Shown: positions 56,001 to 64,000, numbered from the stretch's first letter. The stretch is DNA of 64,000 nucleotides from Pycnopodia helianthoides (GCA_032158295.1 CM063258.1:3430001-3494000), one strand, 5' to 3'. Translations and numbers: made by a program. The notes: a model not told the origin generated them from the sequence alone.

Positions 56001-59000
56001 AGTCAGAGGCTTTGTCAGAGGGGAGGCGGGGGTGGGGGGGGGGGAGGGGGAAGAAAAAATGAAATAAATCTTTCAACTAGTCCTACTAGTTCCAGTCCCG
56101 GTCGTGGTACTTGTGTCCTTAAGCAAGACCAACATTGCTTCGTCCATCGGATGGGATGTAAAGCCATTTAGGTCCAATATGTGGTGTATTAACCCTAACA
56201 GACTAGACCCTTTGGTAAACATACTGCCCAAACCCTATATCCTCTCCTTATTTTAAGTATACATATTAGCCCAAATCCTTCTAAATCCTTTTGAGACAGA
56301 AGTTGGGAAGTCAAAAAAGCCCAAAACCTTCAGAATCCTATTTTGGCTAAGCTGCGTAAGACCTAAAACCTTCTAAATCCTCCCATGTAAAAACAGCCCG
56401 ATAGACCAAGTCCTGCTAAATCCTACCCTAACAAAAACTCATTGTAGCCCAAACCCTTCTAAATTCTCCTGTGTTGCAGATCCCTAAAAGCCCAAATCCT
56501 TCTAAATCCTGCACTTTTGCAATGAGGATATTGAAGGACTTGGGCCCTTTAGGGTTAATGCACGTAAAAGAACCCAGTTTCACTTATCGCTAGGAGAATG
56601 GGTTTTGTCCAGCTGTGTCTTGCACTGCCTGCTGAATGCATCACAGCACCTTGTAAACCTGTACAAGGTGAGCTACATAAATTGGTCTCATAATTTCAAA
56701 ATTTCAAAAAACTGTCTTAAAATATCTGTCTGTTCAAGCGCCTTGAATACCTATTACTGGTAGATACATGCACTATATAAGACTAGGTAGGGTATACTTT
56801 TGGTAATTGTCAAAGACCAGTAGCCTCACTTGGTGTATCCCAACGTATGCATAAAACAACGAACCTGTGAAAATTTGGGCTCAAATGGTCCACGAAGTTG
56901 CAAGAAAATAATGAAAGAAAAAACACCCATGTTGCGTAGAACTGTGTGCTTTCAAATGCCTGAGAAAGGCTTCATGCCTGATGCCTTTCTCAGACTCAAA
57001 TATTTTAGCGAGAAATAACCTCTTTCTCACAAACTACATTACTTTAGAGGGAGTCGTTTCTCACAATGTTTTATACTATCAGCAGCTCTCAGGTGCTCCT
57101 TACCAAGTAAGTTTTTATGGTATTGTATTTTTTGAGTAAGTACCAAAAGGATCCACTGCCTTTAAACCTAAAATAAACTTTCAGGTCTTTTTTACTTTCA
57201 TTTTTTAAAGCTGTTTTGACCCTTTTTTGCCATTTATTGTTAATTTGTCTTTGGACGCCATGCAGTACAGCAGCGGTTGGGAGAACACATACCTCCTTTA
57301 CAATGTTGATTTTATACTTTTTTTCAAAGCTAATAGTAATAACCTTTTCAAAACTTGTAGGGATAGTTTGGCCCCCCCCAAAATAATAAATACATTTTTC
57401 ATGTTTTTACACTGCGAAACCGCATATAAAAAGTGTTTTATATAACTGGGGATTCAGAGTCCGTGCCTCATACTACCTTAAGGGTCATAGGTCATGTTTT
57501 TACACTGCGAAACCGCAATGTTCGTTGTTCACTACCCTATATAAAAAGTGTTTTATAAAACTGGGGATTCAGAGTCTGTGCCTCATACTGCCTTAAGGGT
57601 CATAGGTCATGTTTTTACACTGCGAAAAAGCAATGTTCGTTGTTCACTACCCTATATAAAAAGTGTTTTATAAAACTGGGGATTCAGAGTCCGTGCCTCA
57701 TACTACCTTAAGGGTCATAGGTCATGTTTTTACACTGTGAAAATTTGAACTCAATTGGTCGTCGAAGTTGCGAGATAATAATGGAAGAAAAAACACCCTT
57801 GTCACACGAAGTTGTGTGCTTTCAGATGCTTGATTTCGAGACCTCACGCGTGAGGTCAAGGTCACAAAATCAATTCAAATATTTTACTGAGAAATTACTT
57901 CTTTCTCAAAAACTATGTTACTTCAGAGGGAGCCGTTTCTCACAATGTTTTATACTATCAACAGCTCTCCATTGCTCGTTGACTGAGTAAGTTTTTATGC
58001 TAACAATTATTTTGAGTAATTACCAATAGTGTCCAGTGCTTTTAATGTCCCTATGTTTTCTACGGAAGTCCACAATTAACTCCTTGGTTTTGTCTACATT
58101 TATATTAGATTATTTTCCTCGCACCATTTGACAACAGAAGTAATAATTGTGCACGATGAGCACTTTCATTGTCATGTTGAATAAATGAGAGTAGTGTCAT
58201 CTGCCAACATAACGACAAGCGAATTGGGGGTTGGTTGCTTCAAAAATGTTCGTTGGAACTGAGGTGAGTGCCACTGGCCTGTAATCATGTAAACGTGAAA
58301 TGGACTTCTTCTTAGGAACAAGTAATTAAGGAAGATGTGTTTTTCAATCTATTGGTTGCAGACATGTAGGCCATCAGAGGGTTTTAAATGTAAAGTATCT
58401 TATGTAAAAGTATCTTTACTGAATTGAATTTGAAAAATCAGACCTATATAGTTTAGCTTACCAAGCCACCGGTCTTGTACCGAGTGCTAAACCCGTCTGA
58501 AGATTGTGCCAGCTTGGATTTAAGGATATGCGAGCCGAGTTCCTCCATCTGAGGGGTCAACGGAGTGGTCAACGGTCGCTGCATCATCTCCACGACTTCA
58601 CTATTTCGTTGCTGGTGTGGTTTGACGATGAAAAACAGTAAATTGGGATTAGTACCACTGGGACCGCTGACTTTCGGATCACAGACATGAGACGAGATAT
58701 CGCCCAGGGGGACACCGACTTTGCATGCCTTACACTTCATGACCGTGCTCAGAAATAACGAGGCGAAATATCCCCGCGGGGCCACTACGCGCTTGAAGTC
58801 CACGGGTCCTTGACAGGTCGGGCAAGGGAGAACGGACTTTCCGGAAGATTCGTAGCACACCGTCAAGCACTCGCAACAGAACAGGTGCATGCAGCATGTC
58901 TCTAAGGCCTTGTTCAGCGCCCCGTTGCAAATTTTACACAGTATGGGAGAAGTGTAGGACAGGGGCTCGAAGTTGAGCATCTTCTCCCTCGAGACCGTGG

Positions 59001-59410
59001 GGGACGTCTGGGGTAGACCGTTAAAGAACTCCGTGGGGGTTATCCGAGGTCGGCCACTCCCCGGATGTTTCTTCTTTTTTTTACGCCCGGCCCTCAGATG
59101 TTGGGCGGAATACGTGCACACAGGGCAGATGCCGGTTCTCTCATGGGGCGCCCAGGTCGGGGCCGTTTTCTCTCGCAGGGATATAAAGGGAAGTATAACA
59201 TGTGTGGCACATGTGCGGCGGGTGAGTAGTGTCTGCGTCGTCACAGGAGACGTCAACTTGAAATGTGTCGGCGATTTTCTCGGTGTAGTTGGAGCAGAGC
59301 TTCGCCACTTTTCCCTTCTTCGAGTGGGCTGACGATATGCAGCGCTCCCCGCAGAGTCTGCATAACCGCTGAAGAATCGCTCTGTGCTTTTCCATGTTGA
59401 ATCTGTCGGA
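49580..59410 (-). CDS. RAG1-like DDE recombinase/transposase (7 exons, frameshift in first)
   Basis: About 976 residues if one extra base is ignored. In order: a RAG1-type N-terminal zinc region (CRLCG; FQVDVSCDDADTTHP; CHTCY; CPVC, to about residue 95); a lysine-rich stretch; a RING finger (CKIC to CPTC, about 153-196) with a trailing CKAC-HVC finger; a helical linker; then a DDE core. Core residues that align with RAG1 by spacing: D about 500 (KIGGDKGGG), D about 570 (FGDYE), CLYC 19 residues later, GLH about 657, HxxxxH about 907-912, E about 933 (GGES), and a C-terminal HWVTTSP like RAG1 HWLYTS. Known: these residues bind metal and cut DNA at terminal repeats in RAG1, Transib and Chapaev families. 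Inference: a RAG1-related element of N-RAG-TP/Chapaev type, or a host gene derived from one. The frameshift may mean pseudogene or sequence error. Confidence 0.85.
50146..50295 (-). CDS. RAG1-like exon F
   Basis: The acceptor TTATTTCAG is followed by TTG GCG GAA. It encodes 50 residues ending VKRQAFGFVGNHVHKCCK. The donor is TGCAAG/GTAATG, phase 0. Confidence 0.82.
50425..51143. repeat. Direct duplication bracketing MITE-A copy 10
   Basis: CTTAGCAAAACCTCTTTGAC to GACAGCACAAGATC (50425-50543) recurs as CTTAGCAAAACCTCTCGGCA to GACAGCACAAGATG (51054-51143). The first has about 27 extra bases (CCATAGAGCTATATAATAAG). Confidence 0.72.
50628..51020 (-). mobile_element. MITE-A copy 10, in an intron of the RAG1-like gene
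   Basis: Full length; lies between exons E and F. It is bracketed by two copies of a roughly 100-base direct duplication (50425-50543 and 51054-51143). Confidence 0.85.
51297..51550 (+). mobile_element. MITE-D partial copy in RAG1-like intron
   Basis: TTAAAGGGAAGGTATACGTT and AATGGCAATCAAACCTTACT match the left half of 34088-34507; it stops after AATTGCGGATTATTCTTCC. Confidence 0.68.
51560..52149. other. RAG1-like intron remainder
   Basis: No exon seen. Repeated CGAGTATA words (51716-51765) and a GCGCGCATGCGCACTGCAC stretch at 51894, which resembles an NRF1 site but has no promoter context. Confidence 0.45.
52150..52506 (-). CDS. RAG1-like exon E: conserved GLH block and coiled coil
   Basis: The acceptor TCTAAAAG is followed by GTC TGC CCG, encoding VCPPGLHISLGLYLKHF, which matches RAG1 DALHCDIG-FYKIF in position. 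The rest is acidic and likely coiled coil (EEFKLKEEELMDTI, SEEEEESADIE). The donor is TATCTG/GTAAGG. Phase 0, 119 codons. Confidence 0.85.
52881..53075. mobile_element. MITE-H copy (GGGCCCAATTTC ends), in RAG1-like intron
   Basis: Left TGGGCCCAATTTCATAGAGC and right GCTCTCTGAAATTGGGCCCA; about 195 bp. Between exons D and E. Confidence 0.8.
53175..53377 (-). CDS. RAG1-like exon D: CxxC zinc pair
   Basis: The acceptor TTACACAG is followed by GA CGA CAC AGC TGT, giving GRHSCLYCEIS. The CLYC pair is 19 residues after the second aspartate, the same spacing as D708 to C727 in RAG1. It continues RTLNTLNDDLARFMADG and ends IPLTQ. The donor is CACAG/GTGATA, phase 0. Confidence 0.87.
53696..54018 (-). 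CDS. RAG1-like exon C: catalytic core with first and second aspartate
   Basis: The acceptor AACTCCAG supplies the single base needed after exon B. It encodes LTWHEGNIPADEVWVKIGGD, then KGGGTFK, and later LFMFGDYEYLCRVYGLSGAS. The aspartates in GGD and FGD match RAG1 D600 and D708 in context. The donor is TCAG/GTAGGC, leaving 1 base. Confidence 0.87.
54066..54615 (+). repeat. Three tandem copies of a roughly 182-base unit
   Basis: Repeated ACACTGTCTAAAACACAAGA, GCATGGTGAGGAATCAATGT, ACACCAAATGAACAACACAT and GCAGATCTTGTATTCGAC. Includes the left end of MITE-I. Confidence 0.88.
54160..54775. mobile_element. MITE-I copy with its left part amplified in tandem
   Basis: Three left ends (GTGCACAGCCATAATTATGG or the CATGG variant) occur at about 54160, 54343 and 54525. 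A single right end, CCCATGATTGTGGCTTTGCA, closes it at 54775. The repeated unit is about 182 bases. Lies in the intron between exons B and C of the RAG1-like gene. Confidence 0.75.
54778..55060. mobile_element. MITE-J foldback (ATTCGGTTTGCGG ends)
   Basis: Left ATTCGGTTTGCGGTAACAC and right GTGTTACCGCAAACCGAAT. Inner inverted segments (TTCTTTAGAGAACTTGT with ACAAGTTCTCTAAAGAA; TATTCTACTAC with GTAGTAGAATA) show it can fold along about 100 bases per arm. Confidence 0.85.
55513..56009 (-). CDS. RAG1-like exon B: helical linker
   Basis: A long pyrimidine tract and ACAAAG precede CCT CTG ACT. The exon encodes VPTPRKSSEVAAHKTLRRR, a charged helical stretch (DELKLSSIRDDLQETLKEL), then ISWKRLREIKRWLKSYNI. 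By memory such a linker precedes the core in Chapaev-like proteins. The donor CATAA/GTAAGA leaves 2 bases. Confidence 0.83.
56090..56690 (+). mobile_element. tRNA-Leu-like SINE, second subfamily, split
   Basis: TAGTTCCAGTCCCGGTCGTG and TCCATCGGATGGGATGTAAA to the left of the 56187 element, then GCACGTAAAAGAACCCAGTT and TGCATCACAGCACCTTGTAA to the right. One SINE interrupted by one MITE. Confidence 0.6.
56187..56556. mobile_element. MITE with internal tandem words, inserted in a SINE
   Basis: Left TTAACCCTAACAGACTAGAC, right GGGCCCTTTAGGGTTAA. Inside, CCCAAATCCTTCTAAATCCT is repeated about eight times in diverged form. The SINE sequence breaks at its left edge and resumes at TGCACGTAAAAGAACCC. 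Confidence 0.7.
56786..57165 (+). mobile_element. MITE-C related copy
   Basis: It carries GGTAATTGTCAAAGACCAGT near the left end, a CTGAGAAAGGCTTCATGCCT hairpin region, and ends GGATCCACTGCCTTTAA. A diverged subfamily. Confidence 0.65.
57372..57734 (+). repeat. Three tandem copies of a roughly 121-base unit
   Basis: Repeated GTTTTTACACTGCGAAACCG, AAAGTGTTTTATAAAACTGG, CTTAAGGGTCATAGGTCATG. The last unit runs into MITE-C copy 4. Confidence 0.88.
57735..58045 (+). mobile_element. MITE-C copy 4, 5' end replaced by a tandem repeat
   Basis: It begins inside the element at GTGAAAATTTGAACTCAATT. The sequence to its left is the 121-base tandem repeat of 57372-57734. The right end GTGTCCAGTGCTTTTAA is intact. 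Confidence 0.75.
58462..59410 (-). CDS. RAG1-like exon A: N-terminal zinc region and RING finger
   Basis: An ATG at 59395 opens MEKHRAILQRLCRLCG; a possible acceptor (TTAATTAG) at 59411 would add SDRFN before it. The first frame runs through HPPHMCHTCYTSL and then stops near 59140. The frame with CPVCTYSAQHL, the RING finger and LETCCMHLFCCEC is offset by one base. The switch must fall near 59165-59185. Known: vertebrate RAG1 has the same order (CRICG, IHP-FCHNCW, CDIC, RING). The donor is GGCTTG/GTAAGC, phase 0. Confidence 0.85.
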
Positions 59411-59454
59411 CTAATTAAGAGAGATCAAAAGAAAATGCGATTTTTAGACAAAGA

Positions 59455-59770
59455 GGAATAAAACCACAAGGGAAACTGACCGGGTAAAGGTTTGATAACT
59501 ATGGGTTGAACAAAGAAAACTTGACTAGAGCTGGACTTGAAAACCTGCAACCTCTGGATTAACGTGCCGGGACTCTACTATTACTGAGCTATCTAGCCCT
59601 ATGTTGGCGGTCTTCCTATTTTGTAAATCTTTGGGGGTGCCAGTAAGAAGCCATTCAACCTGTAACTGCCGTATAAGCCAGGGATCACAGGGATCACACA
59701 AGTTTACAATACAACCTGGGAAGCGGCAGGAGAGGGATCACCCTTGAAGGGGGTGCAACTTTTTATCTCA
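59455..59770 (-). mobile_element. tRNA-headed SINE, copy 3, just upstream of RAG1-like exon A
   Basis: Inverse orientation: AACTTGACTAGAGCTGGACT, TACTGAGCTATCTAGCCC, CTATGTTGGCGGTCTTCC. About 50 bases from the possible exon A acceptor. Confidence 0.6.
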
Positions 59771-60204
59771 AATATATCACATGATGAACGACACGGGAAA
59801 CCGACTCGCACCCGAACAAATGCAAACCCCATATTAGCTGCTAGTAGTGTTATACTTACCTAGGTAAGATTAATGTAAGTATGTATTTGGTCGTATCATG
59901 TGAGAAAAATGACCAATGGATTCGGAATCATTTCCATTTTTTTGTGTTCTGTTCATTGAGTGAAAAAACAATGCGGTGAGATTCGTGTGATTTTTCATCA
60001 CTAGTACCACCTCAAACTACCAGAAAGAAGCCAGCATGGCAAGCATGGCTCGGTAGTTGTATTTTGTACCTTAGTAAGTACCACTATAAAGTACCGCTAT
60101 AAACTCCAAGTTAAATTTTAGGCAGCGTTGATATTGGCGACGGTAATAATAAGCGATGTGTGTACACAAGTGGCTGACATACGCAAGTACGCAAGTAGCT
60201 GACA

Positions 60205-61612
60205 GAGGACTACGTCCTGCTTGTCAACCAAAACACTCCACATCCTGTTGGTAGCCTCAGAGGACTACACTCCTGCTTATCAACCAACACACTCCACATC
60301 ATGTTGGTAGCCTCAAAGGACTACACTCATCAACCAACACACTCCACATCCTGTTGATAGCCTCAGAGGACTACGCTCCTGCTTGTCAACCAACACACTC
60401 CACATCCTGTTGGTAGCCTCAGAGGACTACACTAACCAACCAACACACTCCACATCCTGTTGATAGCCTCAGAGGACTACGCTCCTGCTTGTCAACCAAC
60501 ACACTCTCCACATCCTGTTGATAGCCTCAGAGGACTACGCTCCTGCTTGTCAACCAACACACTCCACATCCTGTTGGTAGCCTCAGAGGACTACACTCCT
60601 GCTTATCAACCAAACACACTCCACATCATGTTGGTAGCCTCAAAGGACTACACTCATCAACCAACACACTCCACATCCTGTTGATAGCCTCAGAGGACTA
60701 CGCTCCTGCTTGTCAACCAACACACTCCACATCCTGTTGGTAGCCTCAGAGGACTACACTAATCAACCAACACACTCCACATCCTGTTGATAGCCTCAGA
60801 GGACTACGCTCCTGCTTGTCAACCAACACACTCCACATCCTGTTGGTAACCTCAGAGGACTACACTCCTGCTTATCAACCAACACACTCCACATCATGTT
60901 GGTAGCCTCAGAGGACTACACTCCTGCTCATCAACCAACACACTCCACATCCTGTTGGTAGCCTCAGAGGACTACACTCCTGCTTGTCAACCAACACACT
61001 CCACATCCTGTTCGTAGCCTCAGAGGACTACGCTCCTGCTTGTCAACCAACACACTCCACATCCTGTTGGTAGCCTCAGAGGACTAACTCCTGCTTATCA
61101 ACCAACACACTCCACATCCGTTGGTAGCCTCAGAGGAATACACTCCTGCTCATCAACCAACACACTCCACATCCTGTTGGTAACCTCAGAGGACTACGCT
61201 CCTGCTTGTTAACCTACACACTCCACATCCTGTTGGTAGCCTCAGAGGACTACATTCCTGCTTGTCAACCAACACACTCCACATCCTGTTGGTAGCCTCA
61301 GAGGACACTGCTCCTGCTTATCAATCAATGCACTCCACATCCTGTTGGTAGCCTCAGAGGACAACGCTCCTGCTTATCAACCAACGCACTCCACATCCTG
61401 TTGATAGCCTCAGAGGACTACGCTCCTGCTTGTCAACCAACACACTCCACATCCTGTTGGTAGCCTCAGAGGACTACACTAATCAACCAACACACTCCAC
61501 ATCCTGTTGATAGCCTCAGAGGACTCAGTCCTGCTTGTCAACCTACACACTCCACATCCTGTTGGTAGCCTCAGAGGACTACGCTCCTGCTTATAATCAA
61601 CCAACACACTCC
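60205..61612 (+). repeat. Minisatellite, unit about 55-58 bases, upstream of RAG1-like exon A
   Basis: Roughly 25 units of CCTCAGAGGACTACACTCCT with GCTTATCAACCAACACACTC and CACATCCTGTTGGTAG. Several units lack the TCCTGCTTG segment. An open frame across it (60460-60684) is repeat-derived. Confidence 0.93.
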
Positions 61613-61837
61613 ACCCGCATTTGAATCCCTGCCAAAGGTTTTTGTTTCCATCCAAAAAAAATTGAATATTCTTTTTCTTATTTAATCAAAAAGTTTACTC
61701 ACAATTCAAATGGATAGTTACTACTACATTAGTAGGCCTACTATTACTAATATAAATGACTTTTCCTTTTTTTAATTTGTAGCTCCCTAGAACTTGTTTT
61801 TAAAGTGAAGTAAAGTCTGAAATTGCAGTAAGGCAAA

Positions 61838-62445
61838 AGCTTCAGCTTTTGAAATCTGGATGATCCATGATCCACACTGCCAAACTTAGTGGTAAAATTC
61901 TGAATCCGGCAGCCACTTTGATCTCCCTTAGAAAGTGGCAGTTGGATACAGAAACCTTTAATTAAATTGTTGTATTTATTTTTTTAATAGCTTCAGCTTT
62001 TGAAATCTGGATGATCCACGATCTACACTGCCAAACTTAGTGGTAAAAATTCTGAATCCGGCAGCCACTTTTATCTCCCTTAGAAAGTGGCAGTTGGATA
62101 CAGAAACCTTTAATTAAATTGTTGTATTTATTTTTTAAATAGCTTCAGCTTTTGAAATCTGGATGATCCATGATCCACACTGCCAAACTTAGTGGTAAAA
62201 ATTCTGAATCCGGCAGCCACTTTTATCTCCCTTAGAAAGTGGCAGTTGGATACAGAAACCTTTAATTAAATTGTTGTATTTATTTTTTAAATAGCTTCAG
62301 CTTTTGAAATCTGGATGATCCATGATCCACACTGCCAAACTTAGTGGTAAAAATTCTGAATCCGGCAGCCACTTTTATCTCCCTTAGAAAGTGGCAGTTG
62401 GATACAGAAACCTTTAATTAAATTGTTGTATTTATTTTATAAACC
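61838..62445 (+). repeat. Four tandem copies of a 152-base unit
   Basis: Each unit starts AGCTTCAGCTTTTGAAATCT and ends AATTAAATTGTTGTATTTAT. Copies 2-4 are almost identical, so the expansion is recent. Confidence 0.92.
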
Positions 62446-62965
62446 TAACATGCCTAACCATGGAGGTAGATACACTAACAAAACACTACACTGGTCTACA
62501 GAGTGTTACTGTCTGTAGATCACTGTGTAAGTTTGCAACAGTGTCAAAAAAATAAATAAAGTTAAAAAACTTAAGCAGGAATGATCAGAAATTAACACCA
62601 ATTCCAATGTATGTATTCCTTCATGCATATGATATATAATTTAATTGTTGACAATAGTTTTATTGTGTCAAAAGCTTGCCACACTGTTCCTTGCTGTTAT
62701 TTATGCACTGACTCACAAACTTTGTTTGTGGCGAGTTTGAAAGCGGCCTCCAGTGCCGAGTTTGCGAGACTTTAATAACTTCAGAGATTAATTTAAGGTG
62801 ATTATGAATATTGAAGGCGTACTATCCAACTGTTTTTTTTTTTAATGGACCATTATATAATTTTTGTTTTCAGTAGTGTTATATGTTAACCATGGGCTAA
62901 CAAAGTATTATTTTGATGTTTTCACGATATTTTGGTGTCATTTGTGGTTATATTTAAAAACTTAC
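62446..62965. other. Gene-free stretch between tandem array and possible exon
   Basis: AT-rich, nothing recognised. Confidence 0.5.
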
Positions 62966-63088
62966 CGTACACAATTCAGAATTTCTGCTGTCTGCAAAAT
63001 TTCGCAGGTACTTTAAAACTTCTTTCCAGTCCTCTCCGTGAGAAAAACCCAGCGAGTGGACGCGCCCCCTCAGCTTCTGATGCACACT
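62966..63088 (-). CDS. Possible upstream coding exon of the RAG1-like gene
   Basis: A 41-codon open segment, SVHQKLRGRVHSLGFSHGED and WKEVLKYLRNFADSRNSELC-T, sits between a CGTTGCAG acceptor and a strong TGTACG/GTAAGT donor. Both ends are phase 0, and so is the optional acceptor of exon A at 59410. Composition looks protein-like. There is no in-frame ATG, so a further 5' exon would be needed. It could instead belong to another gene or be chance. Confidence 0.38.
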
Positions 63089-63151
63089 CTGCAACGAGTA
63101 GCTTGCAACACAGACATTAGAGAACTAGGTAAAGTCTATTTATTATCCGTC

Positions 63152-63384
63152 CCCCGGGTGCAATTTTGTTTTCCTACCACATGCTGGCTTACGTATACAC
63201 GCGTTGACCCCGTAGTAAATGTGTGGTACAAAATACAAAAAAAAATTGCAGCCCGGATTGCAATTTTTTTCCGTACCACATTAGAGCCAATGCATACACG
63301 CATAAGGTATGGGCGCTTTCCCGGATCCCTTCACTGTTGACCCCTGTCTCAAGTGTGGTACGAAAATAAAAATTGCGCCCGGGT
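63152..63384. mobile_element. Inverted-repeat element upstream of the plus-strand exon
   Basis: Left CCCGGGTGCAATTTTGTTTT and CCTACCACA; right TGTGGTACGAAAATAAAAATTG and CGCCCGGG. A second inner pair (TGTGGTACAAAAT / TTCCGTACCACA) makes a double foldback. About 233 bp. Confidence 0.72.
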
Positions 63385-63440
63385 TTGCTCAATAGCGCCC
63401 TCTGGCGTTATCATCATCATAATTATGACTCAGTGACAAC

Positions 63441-63539
63441 ATGGATGTGGAAAATATGTTCCGATTATTCCGTTATTTGATCGTATTTCTGACGATCGCG
63501 AGTATTTGTGAGACCCGAAAACACAAGTTGAAACTGAAG
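63441..63539 (+). CDS. First coding exon of an unidentified secreted or membrane protein
   Basis: An ATG opens MDVENMFRLFRYLIVFLTIA and continues SICETRKHKLKLK before a strong AAG/GTAAGT donor, phase 0, 33 codons. This is a clear signal peptide: a basic N region (FRLFR), a hydrophobic core (YLIVFLTIA) and a small-residue cleavage zone near SIC-ETR, followed by a basic mature start. I do not recognise the family from this stub. The next exon is outside the window. The exon lies about 50 bases past an inverted-repeat element (63152-63384). Confidence 0.55.
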
Positions 63540-64000
63540 GTAAGTGTACATTTTGTGTGTGTGTTGTTTGTGGGTCTTATTGTTGGCAGAAACTAACGAG
63601 ATCGAAGATCTGAACGGTCAAGTTCAACATTTTGTATAATACAATTTTTCCATTGTGTCAACACATTTGTTCACTAATCACTCGTCTTCGACAGCACACG
63701 TACACTTATAATGTCGTAAGGTGGAATGGTACTTAGCACGTTTCTCGATCAGAATAAAACATGTTCACAAGGGAGGGTTGGTACCCTCCATTACCCTGAC
63801 GGTCGCAACTCCCGGCCCAGTGATGTCCTGTTATTTTGTTGACCTTTCACTTTGAGTCATTGAAAAGGAATCATTGAAAAAAATACATCATTTGTCTGGA
63901 GGACGTCTGGAGTTGTCTGATGATTTAAACTTGTATTGTAAGTTGTAACTTGTTGTTGTAGCTGTAGTGTGTCGGTCACACTGGCCGTAAAAATTGTTTC
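63540..64000 (+). other. First intron of the plus-strand gene (partial)
   Basis: Follows the donor AAG/GTAAGT and runs to the window end. No second exon seen. Confidence 0.5.

Noticed and set aside
55515..56067. Long plus-strand ORFs opposite RAG1-like exon B
   Set aside because: Antisense shadows; no conserved motif.
60460..60684. Open frame of 74 codons with repeated LRGL and THSTS words
   Set aside because: It is the minisatellite unit read in one frame; repeats of near-constant length keep it open.

Overview
The window is eukaryotic nuclear DNA from a marine invertebrate, most likely an echinoderm. That is inference from three things: GT-AG introns in every gene, dense short inverted-repeat elements (MITEs), tRNA-headed SINEs and Penelope/LINE tails, and a RAG1-like gene of a kind known from echinoderms and other marine invertebrates. 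Real coding sequence is only a few percent of the window; most open reading frames are chance or lie inside repeats.

Layout. (1) 931-41268, minus strand: the first eight coding exons of an ABCA-subfamily lipid transporter, closest by recall to ABCA2. They cover the N-terminal cytosolic tail, the first membrane helix and the start of the large luminal domain. Introns are large; the third is about 31 kb and filled with MITEs, SINEs and LINE tails. The gene continues past the left edge. (2) 41.3-49.5 kb: gene-poor, holding LINE tails, nested TTAA elements, a broken Penelope-like element with a GIY-YIG domain, and a weak THAP-like start. (3) 49580-59410, minus strand: seven exons of a RAG1-related DDE recombinase or transposase. 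It has a RAG1-type N-terminal zinc region, a RING finger, and a core in which both aspartates, the glutamate, CxxC and HxxxxH line up with vertebrate RAG1. The first exon carries a 1-base frameshift as given. (4) 60.2-62.45 kb: two long tandem arrays. (5) 62966-63088, minus: a possible extra 5' exon of the RAG1-like gene. (6) 63441-63539, plus: first coding exon of an unidentified protein with a signal peptide, running off the right edge.

The transporter and the RAG1-like gene show no functional link. The strongest object of interest is the RAG1-like gene. Its N-terminal half is RAG1-type. Its core wording (GGD-K-GGG, FGDYE, GASGRH-CxxC) recalls, from memory, a Chapaev or N-RAG-TP type transposase rather than RAG1 itself, yet it keeps the RAG1 catalytic spacing. 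It has at least six spliceosomal introns with consistent phases. No RAG2-like partner and no terminal inverted repeats bounding it were recognised.

The rest is a dense record of element-into-element insertion: at least ten copies of one 390-bp TTAA MITE, several related TTAA families, CAGGG-ended MITEs (one with a clear 5-bp target duplication and a paralogous empty site), foldbacks, SINEs and tandem arrays.
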